Part shown: positions 43,712 to 52,531 of the stretch, piece after piece
Layout of the letters: each line of letters opens with the position of its first letter
Numbering within the stretch: position 1 is the stretch's first letter
Assembly (NCBI RefSeq): GCF_001667505.1
Contig: NZ_LZHZ01000004.1
Location: 124,001-188,000 of the forward strand
Length of the DNA: 64,000 nucleotides
Direction: 5' to 3'
DNA from: Mycobacterium sp. ACS1612
GTDB lineage: Bacteria > Actinomycetota > Actinomycetes > Mycobacteriales > Mycobacteriaceae
Made by a program: the position numbers and the translations under genes
The notes under the pieces: generated by a model
The model's input: only the letters and a program-made list of their open reading frames with translations
The model's database searches: none
What the model was told of the DNA's origin: nothing

Positions 43712-45363
43712 CACGTACTGGACCCCACATGGTTTGCGTGTGCGTCGTCGGCCGGGCGCTCCTCGGTGGTGTCCTTGGCCCAGCGGTAATCCGGCTTGCC
43801 CGCCGGGGTGCGGTGAATCTCGTCGACCCACCAAACCTTGCGCGGAACCTTGTATCCCGCGATCTCCTGACGGACGAACGCGTCGAGGTCGGCCAGCGTC
43901 GGATTGGTGCCGGGCCTGCGGTGCACGACGGCGGCCACACACTGGCCGTAACGCTCGTCAGGCACCCCGACGACCAGGGCGTCGAACACGTCGGGATGTC
44001 CCTTGAGGGCGGCCTCCACCTCTTCGGGGTAGATCTTCTCGCCGCCGCTGTTGATCGACACCGAACCGCGGCCGAGCATCGTGACGGTCCCGTCGGCCTC
44101 GACCTCGGCGTAGTCACCGGGGATCGCGTAGCGGACACCGTTGAACGTCTTGAACGTCTCCGCGGTCTTCTTCTCGTCCTTGTAGTAGCCGATCGGGATG
44201 TTGCCCTTCTTGGCGATGACGCCGCGGACGCCCGAACCGGGTTTCACCTCGTTGCCGTTCTCGTCGAGCACCACGGTGCGATGGTCGATCGCGACGCGCG
44301 GTCCGCCGGTGTGCGACTGGCCTTTTGCGACGATGCTCGTTCCGCCGAACCCCGTCTCGGACGAACCGATGGAGTCAGTGATGACCCGGTTCGGCAGCAG
44401 TTCGAGGAACTTCTCCTTGATGCTGGTCGAGAACAGCGCCGCGGTGCTGGCGAGCAGGAACAGGCTCGACAAGTCGGGCTCGTGTCCGTCGTCGTGCAAC
44501 TTGGTCAACGCGTCCAGCAGCGGTCGCGCCATCGCGTCGCCGGTGAAGAACAACAGATTGACCTTGTGCTTCTCGATCGTCCGCCACACGTCGTCGGCAT
44601 CGAATTCCGGTGCGAGCACGGTGGTTTGGCCGGAGAACAGCGACATCCAGGTCGCCGATTGAGTGGCGCCGTGGATCATCGGCGGGATCGGGTAGCGGAC
44701 CATCGGCGGATTCTCCGCGGCGGCTTTCGCCAGGTCGTACTCGTCTTTGACGAATTCGCCGGTGGCAAAGTCCGTGCCGCCGAAGAGGACTCGATAGATG
44801 TCCTCGTGGCGCCACATCACGCCCTTCGGGAAACCTGTGGTGCCGCCGGTGTACAGCAGGTAGATGTCGTCGGCGCTGCGGTCACCGAAGTCGCGCTCCG
44901 GGGAGCCCTGCTCCAGGGCCGTGTAGAACTCCACACCGCCGTAGCGCTCGAAGTCGTCGTCACTACCGTCCTCGACCACCAGGACGGTCTTCACGTTCGG
45001 TGTCTCGGGCAGCACGTTGGCCACCCGGTCGGCGTACCGGCGCTCGTGCACCACCGCGACCATGTCGGAGTTCTCGAACAGATACTTCAGTTCGCCTTCG
45101 ACGTAGCGGAAGTTGACGTTGACCAGAATGGCGCCGGCCTTCACGATGCCGAGCATCGCGATCACGATCTCGATGCGGTTGCGGCAGTAGAGACCGACCT
45201 TGTCGTCTTTCTGCACGCCCTGGTCGACGAGGTAGTGAGCCAACCTGTTGGCCTTCTCCTCCAACTGGGCGTAGGAGACCTGTTCGTCGCCGCAGATCAG
45301 GGCGACGCGATCAGGCACAGCGTCGATGGCGTGCTCGGCGAGGTCGGCAATGTTCAGGGCCAC
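43711..45363 (-). CDS. fadD19: Steroid side-chain acyl-CoA synthetase FadD19
   Basis: 550 residues from the GTG located 11 bases after the KstR box; a longer frame passes through the operator. ANL ligase: P-loop YLLYTGGTTGFPKGVMWRHE, DSIGSSETGFGG, GRGSVSINSGGEKIYPEEVE and the Lys in RTPAGKPDYRW. FadD19 forms the CoA ester of C-24-branched and C-27 steroid acids in side-chain catabolism. The -10 hexamer TAGTTT (45371-45376) lies 7 bases from the start, implying a leaderless mRNA. Confidence 0.94.
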   Translation of the reverse strand: MALNIADLAEHAIDAVPDRVALICGDEQVSYAQLEEKANRLAHYLVDQGVQKDDKVGLYCRNRIEIVIAMLGIVKAGAILVNVNFRYVEGELKYLFENSDMVAVVHERRYADRVANVLPETPNVKTVLVVEDGSDDDFERYGGVEFYTALEQGSPERDFGDRSADDIYLLYTGGTTGFPKGVMWRHEDIYRVLFGGTDFATGEFVKDEYDLAKAAAENPPMVRYPIPPMIHGATQSATWMSLFSGQTTVLAPEFDADDVWRTIEKHKVNLLFFTGDAMARPLLDALTKLHDDGHEPDLSSLFLLASTAALFSTSIKEKFLELLPNRVITDSIGSSETGFGGTSIVAKGQSHTGGPRVAIDHRTVVLDENGNEVKPGSGVRGVIAKKGNIPIGYYKDEKKTAETFKTFNGVRYAIPGDYAEVEADGTVTMLGRGSVSINSGGEKIYPEEVEAALKGHPDVFDALVVGVPDERYGQCVAAVVHRRPGTNPTLADLDAFVRQEIAGYKVPRKVWWVDEIHRTPAGKPDYRWAKDTTEERPADDAHANHVGSST

Positions 45364-45374
45364 GAGACCTAAAC

Positions 45375-45388
45375 TAGAACGTGTTACA
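45375..45388. promoter_or_regulatory. KstR-type operator between fadD19 and echA19
   Basis: TAGAACGTGTTACA, the same perfect core as the fdxD/fadE26 site. On the - strand it runs into the fadD19 -10 hexamer TAGTTT. On the + strand it overlaps TACATT (45385-45390), a likely echA19 -10 with a 36-base leader. Repressor binding would block both promoters. Confidence 0.82.
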
Positions 45389-45432
45389 TTTTCATTCAAG
45401 TCTGTGGCATCGACGCAGGAAGGCGGACGCCC

Positions 45433-46233
45433 GTGAGCCAACCCGAAAAGGGTCCCGACGCCCTCATTGAGCAGCGCGGACACACGTTGATCCTGACGCT
45501 GAACCGGCCAGAGGCGCGCAACGCCCTTTCCACCGAGATGCTCTCGATCATGGTCGAGGCCTGGGACCGCGTCGACAACGATCCGCAGATCCGTTCCTGC
45601 ATTCTGACCGGCGCGGGCGGCTATTTCTGCGCCGGCATGGACCTGAAGGCGGCGACGGCCAAGCCGCCGGGCGACTCGTTCGCCGACGGCAGCTACGACC
45701 CGTCGCGCATCGACGCCCTGCTCAAGGGTCGACGGCTGACCAAGCCGCTGATCGCAGCGGTCGAAGGCCCTGCGATCGCGGGCGGCACCGAGATTCTGCA
45801 GGGCACCGACATCCGGGTCGCCGGCGAGAGCGCCAAGTTCGGCATCTCCGAGGCCAAGTGGAGCCTGTACCCGATGGGTGGTTCAGCGGTTCGACTGGTG
45901 CGCCAGATTCCCTATACGGTCGCGTGCGATCTGCTGCTGACCGGCAGGCACATCACCGCCGCCGAGGCCAAGGAAATGGGCTTGATCGGCTACGTGGTGC
46001 CCGACGGTACGGCGCTGGACAGGGCCCTCGAGATCGCCGAGGTGATCAACAACAACGGCCCGCTCGCCGTACAGGCGATCCTGCGGACCATCCACGAAAC
46101 CGAAGGTCTGCACGAGAACGAGGCGTTCAAGATCGACACCAAGATCGGTATCGAGGTGTTTCTATCCGACGATGCCAAGGAAGGGCCCTTGGCATTCAAG
46201 GAAAAACGTGCGCCGAACTTCAAGATGAGGTAA
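45433..46233 (+). CDS. echA19: Enoyl-CoA hydratase EchA19
   Basis: 266 residues, GTG start with AGGAAGG 9 bases upstream. Crotonase fold with oxyanion segments FCAGMDLKA and [19 protein letters not shown] and the catalytic-side loop [15 protein letters not shown]. In M. tuberculosis EchA19 hydrates enoyl-CoA esters of the cholesterol side chain. Divergent from fadD19 under one KstR site. Confidence 0.94.
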   Translation: MSQPEKGPDALIEQRGHTLILTLNRPEARNALSTEMLSIMVEAWDRVDNDPQIRSCILTGAGGYFCAGMDLKAATAKPPGDSFADGSYDPSRIDALLKGRRLTKPLIAAVEGPAIAGGTEILQGTDIRVAGESAKFGISEAKWSLYPMGGSAVRLVRQIPYTVACDLLLTGRHITAAEAKEMGLIGYVVPDGTALDRALEIAEVINNNGPLAVQAILRTIHETEGLHENEAFKIDTKIGIEVFLSDDAKEGPLAFKEKRAPNFKMR

Positions 46234-46245
46234 CGCAAGCGCCGC

Positions 46246-46251
46246 TACAGT
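46246..46251 (+). promoter_or_regulatory. Likely -10 hexamer of a leaderless MFS transporter gene
   Basis: TACAGT, then 7 bases, then ATG, with no ribosome site. The gap after echA19 is only 25 bases, so read-through from the KstR promoter is also possible. Confidence 0.4.
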
Positions 46252-46258
46252 CATCCCG

Positions 46259-47650
46259 ATGGTCCCCCTGTCGGGCAAACGCGTCGTGTTCATGGTCGCA
46301 GCGCTGCTCGTCGCGGTGATGTCGTTCCAACTCAATGCGACCATGCTCGCTCCCGCGATCCGCGACATCGAAACCGAACTCGGTGACGGCGCGTTCGCGG
46401 CGATGTCGACGTACTTCTATCTCGCGGGTGCGGTTGGCAACGTGGTGCTGGTCCGGTGGAGCGATTTCGTCGGACGGAAACGGATGATCTTCGGTGTACT
46501 CGGCGTGCTGTTCATCGGCTGCCTGATGTGCGTCGTCAGTACGTCGCTGCCGATCGTGCTGATCGGCCGGTTCCTGCAGGGCGTCAGTAACGTGACGTTC
46601 GGACTGGCGTTCCTGGTCATGCGAGAACGCCTGGACAGCAAGACATTCGGATTCTGCAGCGGCTTGGTCACCGCGATGTCGGGCGGGGTCGCGGGTGTTG
46701 ACGGCCTGGTCGGCGGATATCTGTCGGACAACTTCGGCTACCGGTCGATCTTCGTTCTGATCGGCATCGTGGGCCTGCTCGGCATCGTGCTGTGTGCCGT
46801 GGCGGTGCCCGCCGACGAACCGGACCGCGTCGCGCCGGGCCGGATGGATTGGGCCGGTGCCGCCTTGATCGCACTGGGCGTGGCGGGCATCAATCTGTTC
46901 TTCTCGTCGGGTGGTGATTCGGGATGGACGTCGCCGCTCGCACTCGGGTTCATCATCACCGCCATGGTGGCGCTCGTGGCACTCGTCGTCGTCGAGAAGC
47001 GGTTGATGCATCCGCTGGTGAACATCGACCAGATCCGGTCGCGCGAGGCGTGGCCGCTGATCGTCTTGACCATCCTCAACATGGGTTCGTTCCTGGTGGT
47101 ACTCGGCTTCATCGTGCCTTATATCGCCGAGGACAAGGACTCCGGTTTCGGTTTGAGCGGCGTGATGACGGCGCTGCTGTTCATCACGCCCGCGGCCCTC
47201 ATCCAGTTGGTCGTGTCGCCGTTGGCCGGGCGCACGGCGGTGCGCATCGGTTTCGTGACTCTGCTGCGCGCCGGCCTGGTCAGCGCATTGGTCGTGATGG
47301 TGTTGCTGGCGCTCTTCGCACACAGCTTGGCGCTGCTCGCGATCTTCGTGGCGCTGCTGGGTGTCACGTACTTCGGGATGGCGATGACCGCGATGGGGAT
47401 CCTGGGCGTGGTGCAGGCGCCCGAAGACGAGCCCGGGTCGCTGCCCGGTATCAGCAACGCGGCCTACGGCATCGGCTCGTCGCTCGGGTTCGCCTGGGCG
47501 GGCCCGATCATCGGCTCGGGCACGGCGTCGAGCTTCCAGTTGGCGCTGTGGATTTGCATCGGCATCGGTTCGGTGTCGTTGGTGATGAGCTTGATTCTGC
47601 GGCCGCGGAAGAACGCGAGAGTCGCAGGGCCTATTGCTCTGCACCACTGA
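46259..47650 (+). CDS. MFS transporter (DHA2-like)
   Basis: 463 residues with 12-14 membrane segments. N-terminal motif LNATMLAPAIRDIE, then the loop motif LVRWSDFVGRKRMIF (A-motif D-x-x-G-R-K), and RFLQGVSNVTFGLAFLVMRE. Length and motif set match drug:proton antiporters of the 14-segment group. It does not occur at this spot in the M. tuberculosis cluster. Export or import of a sterol intermediate is possible by position but not shown. It converges with the acyl-AMP ligase-like gene (20-base tail overlap). Confidence 0.88.
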   Translation: MVPLSGKRVVFMVAALLVAVMSFQLNATMLAPAIRDIETELGDGAFAAMSTYFYLAGAVGNVVLVRWSDFVGRKRMIFGVLGVLFIGCLMCVVSTSLPIVLIGRFLQGVSNVTFGLAFLVMRERLDSKTFGFCSGLVTAMSGGVAGVDGLVGGYLSDNFGYRSIFVLIGIVGLLGIVLCAVAVPADEPDRVAPGRMDWAGAALIALGVAGINLFFSSGGDSGWTSPLALGFIITAMVALVALVVVEKRLMHPLVNIDQIRSREAWPLIVLTILNMGSFLVVLGFIVPYIAEDKDSGFGLSGVMTALLFITPAALIQLVVSPLAGRTAVRIGFVTLLRAGLVSALVVMVLLALFAHSLALLAIFVALLGVTYFGMAMTAMGILGVVQAPEDEPGSLPGISNAAYGIGSSLGFAWAGPIIGSGTASSFQLALWICIGIGSVSLVMSLILRPRKNARVAGPIALHH

Positions 47651-49385
47651 GATAGCGTGCGCGACTGGCCCACCGGGCGAGCTTGCCGCTGGTGGTGCGC
47701 GGGATCGCGCCTGCGGGCACGAAGCGGACCTCGAACACCGGCAGTCCGTGTTTGTGCGCCACCAACTTACGGATCGCGTCGATCACCGGTGCGGGATCCT
47801 CGCGGGCCGTCCCTGCCGCTCGCTCGGCGATGATCACAAGGCGTTCACGGTTGTCGGTGAAAGCGGCGACGTGACCTCGCCGCACCATCGCTGACGCCTC
47901 GGCCGTGGTGGCCTCGATGTCCTGCGGATAATGTTGCGCACCGTCGATGGTGATGAGGTCGGCGATTCTGCCGGTCACGTACAGTTCGCCGTCCAGGTAC
48001 ACGCCGAGGTCGCCGCTGCGAAGCCAATTACCCTGCCGCGACGGCAATTTCGCCTCGAACGTGCGGCGACTTTCTTCCGGTCTGCCCCAGTAACCGCGGC
48101 AGACGTTGCCGCCCTGCAGCCAGATTTCGCCGACCTGCCCCTCGGGCACCTCCGCGCCCGCAGAGGGGTCGACGATGACAGCACGCTGGCTGCGTGCCAC
48201 CTGACCGCACGCCACATGAGCCATCGCGTCGGGACTGTCCGCACTGGCCCGCACCGCTTCGCCGTGGGCCAGCCGCCGCCGGTCGAAGAAGCTGACGCGC
48301 GGCTCCGCGGCCGGTGCGATGGTCGACACGAACAGCGTTGCCTCGGCGATGCCGTAGGACGGTTTGATCGCCGTCCGCGGTAAACCGAAGGGCGCGAACG
48401 CGTCACCGAACGCTCGGATGGCGTCCATGCTCACCGGTTCGGACCCGATGATCATCACGACGTTGCTCAGGTCGATGTGGTCACCGGCCTGCGGTACGCC
48501 GCGCTGCGCGGCCCACTCGTAGGCGAAGTTGGGTGCTGCGGTGACGACGCGACCGTTGCGAGAACCTGCGGACAGCGCCCTGATCCACCGCTGCGGCCTG
48601 CGCAGAAACGCGGTCGGCGCCATCAGCGTCGAGTGCCCGCCGTACACCGCAGGAAAGCCGATCATGGACAGCCCCATGTCGTGGTAGAGCGGTAACCAAC
48701 TGACGCCGTGCGTGTTCCGGTCCAGCAGGTCAATGGACAGGATCATCTGGATCAGATTGGTTCCGACCGCCCGGTGCGTGACTTCGACGCCGACGGGAGG
48801 CCGCGTGGCACCGCCGGTGTACTGCAGATGTGAGACGTCGGCGACATCGAGGACTACCGGGGTGAACGCGTTCGCCGCGGAGTCGGGTATCTCATCGATC
48901 GCGATGACGGGCGGCCGACGGGCGGCAGGTACGGTAGCCAAGAACTCCTTCACCGGTCCCGTCGCCGCCGCGGTGGTGAGCACCAACGCGGGCCTGGCGT
49001 CGTCGAGCGCGATCTTCAGACGCTCCGCGTGACCGGGGAGCTCCGGGGCAAACAACGGCACCGCAATGGTTCCCGCCTTCACCGCCGCGAAGAAGCCCGC
49101 GACGTAGTCGAGTCCCTGCGGCGCCAGAATCGCCACCCGATCGCCGCGCACGGTGGCCTGCTGCACGCGCGCGCCGATGGCTCGTAACCGGACCCCGAGC
49201 TGTGTCCAGGTGATCTCGCTGGGCTGTCCCGCCTCCGAGCGGGTGAAGTCCAGGTAGCGGTAGGCGACCGAGTCGCCGACGTTGGCGATGTTGCGGTCGA
49301 TGAGCGATATCAGGGTGACCCCGGGCGGCAGGACGATGCCGCCGTCGCCGTCCAGGCAGTCCTCGATCTGCAGTAGGCCGGCCAT
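47631..49385 (-). CDS. Fatty acyl-AMP ligase-like protein (FadD family)
   Basis: 584 residues. ANL fold of the FAAL type: N-terminal PPGVTLISLIDRNIAN, the substrate loop VSWLPLYHDMGLSMIGFPA, SYGIAEATLFVST, RSGDLGVYLDGELYVTGRIADLITI hinge, and the final Lys in RTTSGKLARW. The P-loop reads LQYTGGATRPPVGVEV; the usual YTSGSTxxPxG lost two Ser. FAALs adenylate fatty acids for transfer to a carrier protein or PKS rather than CoA. No PKS or carrier gene is adjacent. The lesions could weaken activity or mark a changed specificity. Confidence 0.87.
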   Translation of the reverse strand: MAGLLQIEDCLDGDGGIVLPPGVTLISLIDRNIANVGDSVAYRYLDFTRSEAGQPSEITWTQLGVRLRAIGARVQQATVRGDRVAILAPQGLDYVAGFFAAVKAGTIAVPLFAPELPGHAERLKIALDDARPALVLTTAAATGPVKEFLATVPAARRPPVIAIDEIPDSAANAFTPVVLDVADVSHLQYTGGATRPPVGVEVTHRAVGTNLIQMILSIDLLDRNTHGVSWLPLYHDMGLSMIGFPAVYGGHSTLMAPTAFLRRPQRWIRALSAGSRNGRVVTAAPNFAYEWAAQRGVPQAGDHIDLSNVVMIIGSEPVSMDAIRAFGDAFAPFGLPRTAIKPSYGIAEATLFVSTIAPAAEPRVSFFDRRRLAHGEAVRASADSPDAMAHVACGQVARSQRAVIVDPSAGAEVPEGQVGEIWLQGGNVCRGYWGRPEESRRTFEAKLPSRQGNWLRSGDLGVYLDGELYVTGRIADLITIDGAQHYPQDIEATTAEASAMVRRGHVAAFTDNRERLVIIAERAAGTAREDPAPVIDAIRKLVAHKHGLPVFEVRFVPAGAIPRTTSGKLARWASRARYLSGAEQ

Positions 49386-49440
49386 GTCCGCAGTCTAGGC
49401 ACGGCGACCGACCCGCGACCGCCGCCTGTGACGGACGTCG

Positions 49441-50649
49441 CTAGCCGGCGAGGACCGGCTTGGTGGGAGTGAACCTCACCGGCATCGACTCCAGCCCGCT
49501 GACGAAGTTCGCCGGTCGAAGCGGCAACTCGGCGTCGTCGGCCAGCTGCAGATCCGGCAGCCGCTCCAGCACCCGCCGCGTCATGTTGATCAGTTCGATG
49601 CGGGCCAGCTGGTTGCCGAGACAGAAGTGGGTACCGAAGCCAAATGCTAAGTGGCTGTTCGGTTCTCGCTGGATGTTGAACTCATCGGGGTTGTCGAAGA
49701 CCGCTTCGTCGAAGTTTGCCGACTCGAACATCAGCATCATCTTCTCGCCCTGACGCAGCTTCGCACCGTGGAATTCGGTGTCGGCCGTCAGCGTGCGGCA
49801 CATGTTCTTCAACGGCGACGTCCAGCGCAGCATCTCCTCGATGGCGCCGGGAATCAGGTCGGGGTCGGTCTGCAGCAGCGCCCACTGTTCGGGGTGCCGG
49901 ATCAACTGTTCGGTTCCGCCGGAGATCGTGTGACGCGTGGTCTCATCGCCGCCGACGAGGATCAGCAGGCTCTCCTGCAGAATGTCGTCGTCGGACAGTC
50001 GTTCTCCGTCGACCTCGGCGTGCACCAGGACGCCGATCAGGTCCTCGGTGGGCTGGGCGCGGCGCTGTTCGATCTTGTTGCGGGTGTAGTCGTTGTAGGC
50101 GATGAACGCGTCGAGGGTGACCTGCATATCGGCTTCGGAGACAGTGGAACTGAGTCCGACCATCATCTCGTCGGACCACTTCAGGAACATCTCGCGTTCG
50201 TCGGGAAGTACCCCGAGCATGTCGCCGATGACCGCCATCGGAAGGGGCGCGGCGATGTCACGGACGAAGTCGCATTCACCACGTTCGCAGACCGCGTCGA
50301 TGAGCCAGTCGCACAGCACGGCGATGGAGTCGCTCTGGACCTTCAGCCGCTTGCGGGTGAAGCCTGCGTTGACGAGCTTGCGGCGCAACAGATGTGCCGG
50401 ATCGTCCATGTCGATCATCATCGGCAGCGGATCTTGGTCCGGCCGGATGCCGCCCGCGTTCGAGAACAACTCGGGATTCCGCTCGGCGTCGATCACTGCC
50501 TGGTAGGTGGTCGCGGCGGCCAGACCGTTTCGATCGCGGAACACCGGCTCGTTGGCCCGCATCCAGCGGTACGCCTCGCGGGAGCCGTATCGGTCGGCGT
50601 AGAAGGCACCGTCGGCGAGATCGACTTCGGGCTTCGTTGCAGTCGTCAT
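49441..50649 (-). CDS. cyp142: Cholesterol C26 hydroxylase CYP142
   Basis: 402 residues, close in sequence to CYP142A1: ADGAFYADRYGSREAYRWMR, MMIDMDDPAHLLRRKLVNAG, I-helix GGDETTRHTISGG, ExxR in EEMLRWTSP, and heme loop FGFGTHFCLGNQLAR. It oxidises the terminal side-chain carbon of cholest-4-en-3-one to the acid that FadD enzymes activate, in parallel with CYP125. The start overlaps the preceding gene stop by 4 bases (ATGA), so it is transcribed from the KstR promoter upstream of that gene. The FdxD ferredoxin encoded at 35.7 kb is a plausible partner. Confidence 0.95.
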   Translation of the reverse strand: MTTATKPEVDLADGAFYADRYGSREAYRWMRANEPVFRDRNGLAAATTYQAVIDAERNPELFSNAGGIRPDQDPLPMMIDMDDPAHLLRRKLVNAGFTRKRLKVQSDSIAVLCDWLIDAVCERGECDFVRDIAAPLPMAVIGDMLGVLPDEREMFLKWSDEMMVGLSSTVSEADMQVTLDAFIAYNDYTRNKIEQRRAQPTEDLIGVLVHAEVDGERLSDDDILQESLLILVGGDETTRHTISGGTEQLIRHPEQWALLQTDPDLIPGAIEEMLRWTSPLKNMCRTLTADTEFHGAKLRQGEKMMLMFESANFDEAVFDNPDEFNIQREPNSHLAFGFGTHFCLGNQLARIELINMTRRVLERLPDLQLADDAELPLRPANFVSGLESMPVRFTPTKPVLAG

Positions 50650-51377
50650 GGGATCTCCTTGGCGTCGCCGAACGAGGCCTCGACATTGTCGGCGGAAATC
50701 GACATCATGGCGCGCTTCGGCAAGCCGAGCGCGGCAAGCTCATTGGCGTAGGGATGGTCGCCGAGCCGCACCTGCACACCTTGCGGTCGGCAGCGCACAC
50801 CGGTGAGCGTGAACGCGCCCACCGTTTCCCGCAGCACGCCATCGCGATACGTGAACGTGGGTTGCTCCTGCATGTGTGACATGAATTTCGCTGGAACCGG
50901 CAGGCCGGGGCGGAAGTTCATGCCTATGACGTGCTGGCCGTCGATGGTCACGTCGACGCCGAACTGGCTGTCGTCACGGATGTCGAAGTCCGCCATCACC
51001 TTTGGATAGCCCCAGATCTTGGTACCCGCCTCCAACGTGAAGGCCTGGTCGACGGGAAGGTGGTGGACGAACGCGACCGCCGACTGCAGGGCGCGCAGGC
51101 CGGTGGCATCCGACCCGGGACGGTTGACCATCACATTCGTGCCGTACTCCCAGTACTGGCCGAGATCGCCGTCGTGGTAGCGCATCAGGATCAGCACGAC
51201 GACGGCGCGCGTGGGACGGTACCGGCACACCGTCAGGCCGCTGTAGTCGATCATCCGCTGGGCGGCGTCGGCGTCCACCGAGAACATCGCAGCGCGCTGA
51301 CTGGCCTTGCGGATCCTCACCGGCATGGTCAGCACGGTGTCTGCGATGGTGTGCTGCGACGACGCTGACTCTGTCAT
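50646..51377 (-). CDS. Acetoacetate decarboxylase-fold protein (Rv3519 type)
   Basis: 243 residues. Acetoacetate decarboxylase-like beta-barrel: RAVVVLILMRYHDGD, GQYWEYGTNVMV, TLEAGTKIWGYPKVMADFDI, with Lys residues near the position of the Schiff-base Lys. The reaction is unknown. The M. tuberculosis homologue Rv3519 also lies next to cyp142 and in the KstR regulon but, as I recall, on the opposite strand from cyp142; here the two form an operon. TAGATT (51384-51389) is 6 bases from the ATG and overlaps the KstR box, so the mRNA is probably leaderless. Confidence 0.88.
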   Translation of the reverse strand: MTESASSQHTIADTVLTMPVRIRKASQRAAMFSVDADAAQRMIDYSGLTVCRYRPTRAVVVLILMRYHDGDLGQYWEYGTNVMVNRPGSDATGLRALQSAVAFVHHLPVDQAFTLEAGTKIWGYPKVMADFDIRDDSQFGVDVTIDGQHVIGMNFRPGLPVPAKFMSHMQEQPTFTYRDGVLRETVGAFTLTGVRCRPQGVQVRLGDHPYANELAALGLPKRAMMSISADNVEASFGDAKEIP

Positions 51378-51386
51378 CCGGCCAAT

Positions 51387-51402
51387 CTAGAACGCGTTCT
51401 AG
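51387..51402. promoter_or_regulatory. KstR-type operator upstream of the Rv3519-like gene and cyp142
   Basis: CTAGAACGCGTTCTAG, a perfect 16-base palindrome (18 with flanking T/A), the most symmetric KstR site in the window. It overlaps the presumed -10 hexamer of the - strand gene. The neighbouring F420-enzyme gene ends 19 bases away, so this site serves only the cyp142 operon. Confidence 0.85.
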
Positions 51403-51420
51403 ACAAGTAGCAAGAAGTGT

Positions 51421-52461
51421 CTACAGCAGTCCGGCGAGGTCGCGGATCTGCTCGGGTGAGCGGGCGCCGACGACCATCATCGTGACACCCGCGGCCTCCC
51501 ACGCCTTGATCTGCTGCTGTACGTAAGCGAGGTCGCCGACGATCGCCGAATCGTCAACGAGTTCGTCGGGAATGATCTTGGCCGCTTCGTCTTTGCCGTC
51601 GGGGCGGCCCGAACGGAAATGGCGAGTCACGTCGTCGACCACCTCGGCGTACCCCATTCGGCGGTAGACGTCGGCGTGGAAGTTGGTGTCCTCGGCCCCC
51701 ATGCCACCCATGTAGAGCGCCAGGTGTGGCTTCATCAGTTCCATGACCGCGGGGCGATCGTCGGTCACCACTACCTGTGCGGTCGCGCAGATCTCGAACG
51801 TCTCTCTCGTCCGGCGTGCCCCCGGCCGGGCGAAGCCCTCGTCGAGCCACTCGTTGTACATGCCCGCGATCCGCGGCGAGTAGAAGATCGGCAGCCAGCC
51901 GTCACAGATCTCGGCGGCCAGCGCGACGTTCTTCGGGCCCTCGGCGCCCAGCATCACCGGGATGTCCGCGCGTAGCGGGTGCGTGATCGGCTTGAGGTTC
52001 TTGCCGAGTCCGGTGGTGCCCTCCCCGGTCAGCGGCAGCGGGTAGTGCGGACCGCCGCTGCACACCGGGGCCTCGCGTGCCCACACCTGCCGCAGGATGT
52101 CGATGTACTCGCGGGTCCTGGCCAGCGGTTTGGGGAACTTCGCGCCGTACCAACCCTCGACGACCTGCGGTCCCGACACGCCCAGGCCGAGGATGTGCCG
52201 TCCGCCTGACAGATGGTCGAGTGTCAGCGCCGCCATCGCGCACGCCGTCGGCGTCCGTGCCGACAACTGGATGACCGAGGTGCCGAGCCGCATCCGTGTG
52301 GTCTCACGGCCCCACCAGGCCAGCGGTGTGTAGGCGTCCGAACCCCACGCCTCCGCGGTGAACACGGTGTCGAAGCCGGCGTCCTCGGCCGCCGCCACCA
52401 GTTCGGCGTGGTTGTCCGGCGGCTGCGCGCCCCAGTAACCCAACTGCAAGCCCAGCTTCAT
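51421..52461 (-). CDS. LLM-class F420-dependent oxidoreductase (Rv3520c type)
   Basis: 346 residues from the ATG giving MKLGLQLGYWGAQPP with AAAGGACGGGG upstream; longer frames lack support. Luciferase-like TIM barrel: GFDTVFTAEAWGSDAYTPLAWW, TSVIQLSARTPTACAMAALTLDHLSGGRHILGLGVSGPQ, the last being the LLM/F420 signature region. Acts with cofactor F420 on an unknown substrate, in the KstR regulon and so presumably a steroid intermediate. Divergent from the DUF35 gene, sharing one KstR box. Confidence 0.92.
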   Translation of the reverse strand: MKLGLQLGYWGAQPPDNHAELVAAAEDAGFDTVFTAEAWGSDAYTPLAWWGRETTRMRLGTSVIQLSARTPTACAMAALTLDHLSGGRHILGLGVSGPQVVEGWYGAKFPKPLARTREYIDILRQVWAREAPVCSGGPHYPLPLTGEGTTGLGKNLKPITHPLRADIPVMLGAEGPKNVALAAEICDGWLPIFYSPRIAGMYNEWLDEGFARPGARRTRETFEICATAQVVVTDDRPAVMELMKPHLALYMGGMGAEDTNFHADVYRRMGYAEVVDDVTRHFRSGRPDGKDEAAKIIPDELVDDSAIVGDLAYVQQQIKAWEAAGVTMMVVGARSPEQIRDLAGLL

Positions 52462-52508
52462 CAGCCCCGTCCTTTCGGGCCGCCCGGCCCGCTTCTTGAA
52501 ACTATTAT

Positions 52509-52522
52509 TAGAACCTGTTCTA
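52509..52522. promoter_or_regulatory. KstR-type operator between the F420-enzyme gene and the DUF35-ltp4-ltp3 operon
   Basis: TAGAACCTGTTCTA, a perfect palindrome except the central CT, fits TnnAACnnGTTnnA. It lies 9 bases before the GTG of the DUF35 gene and 47 bases from the divergent start, so it overlaps the core promoter on the + side. The - strand side continues into TAATAAT. Confidence 0.85.
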
Positions 52523-52531
52523 CTCGAATCC

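Noticed and set aside
52496..52531. Upstream TTG start for the DUF35 gene
   Set aside because: The extension would be encoded by the KstR operator itself; the GTG at 52532 fits the promoter layout.
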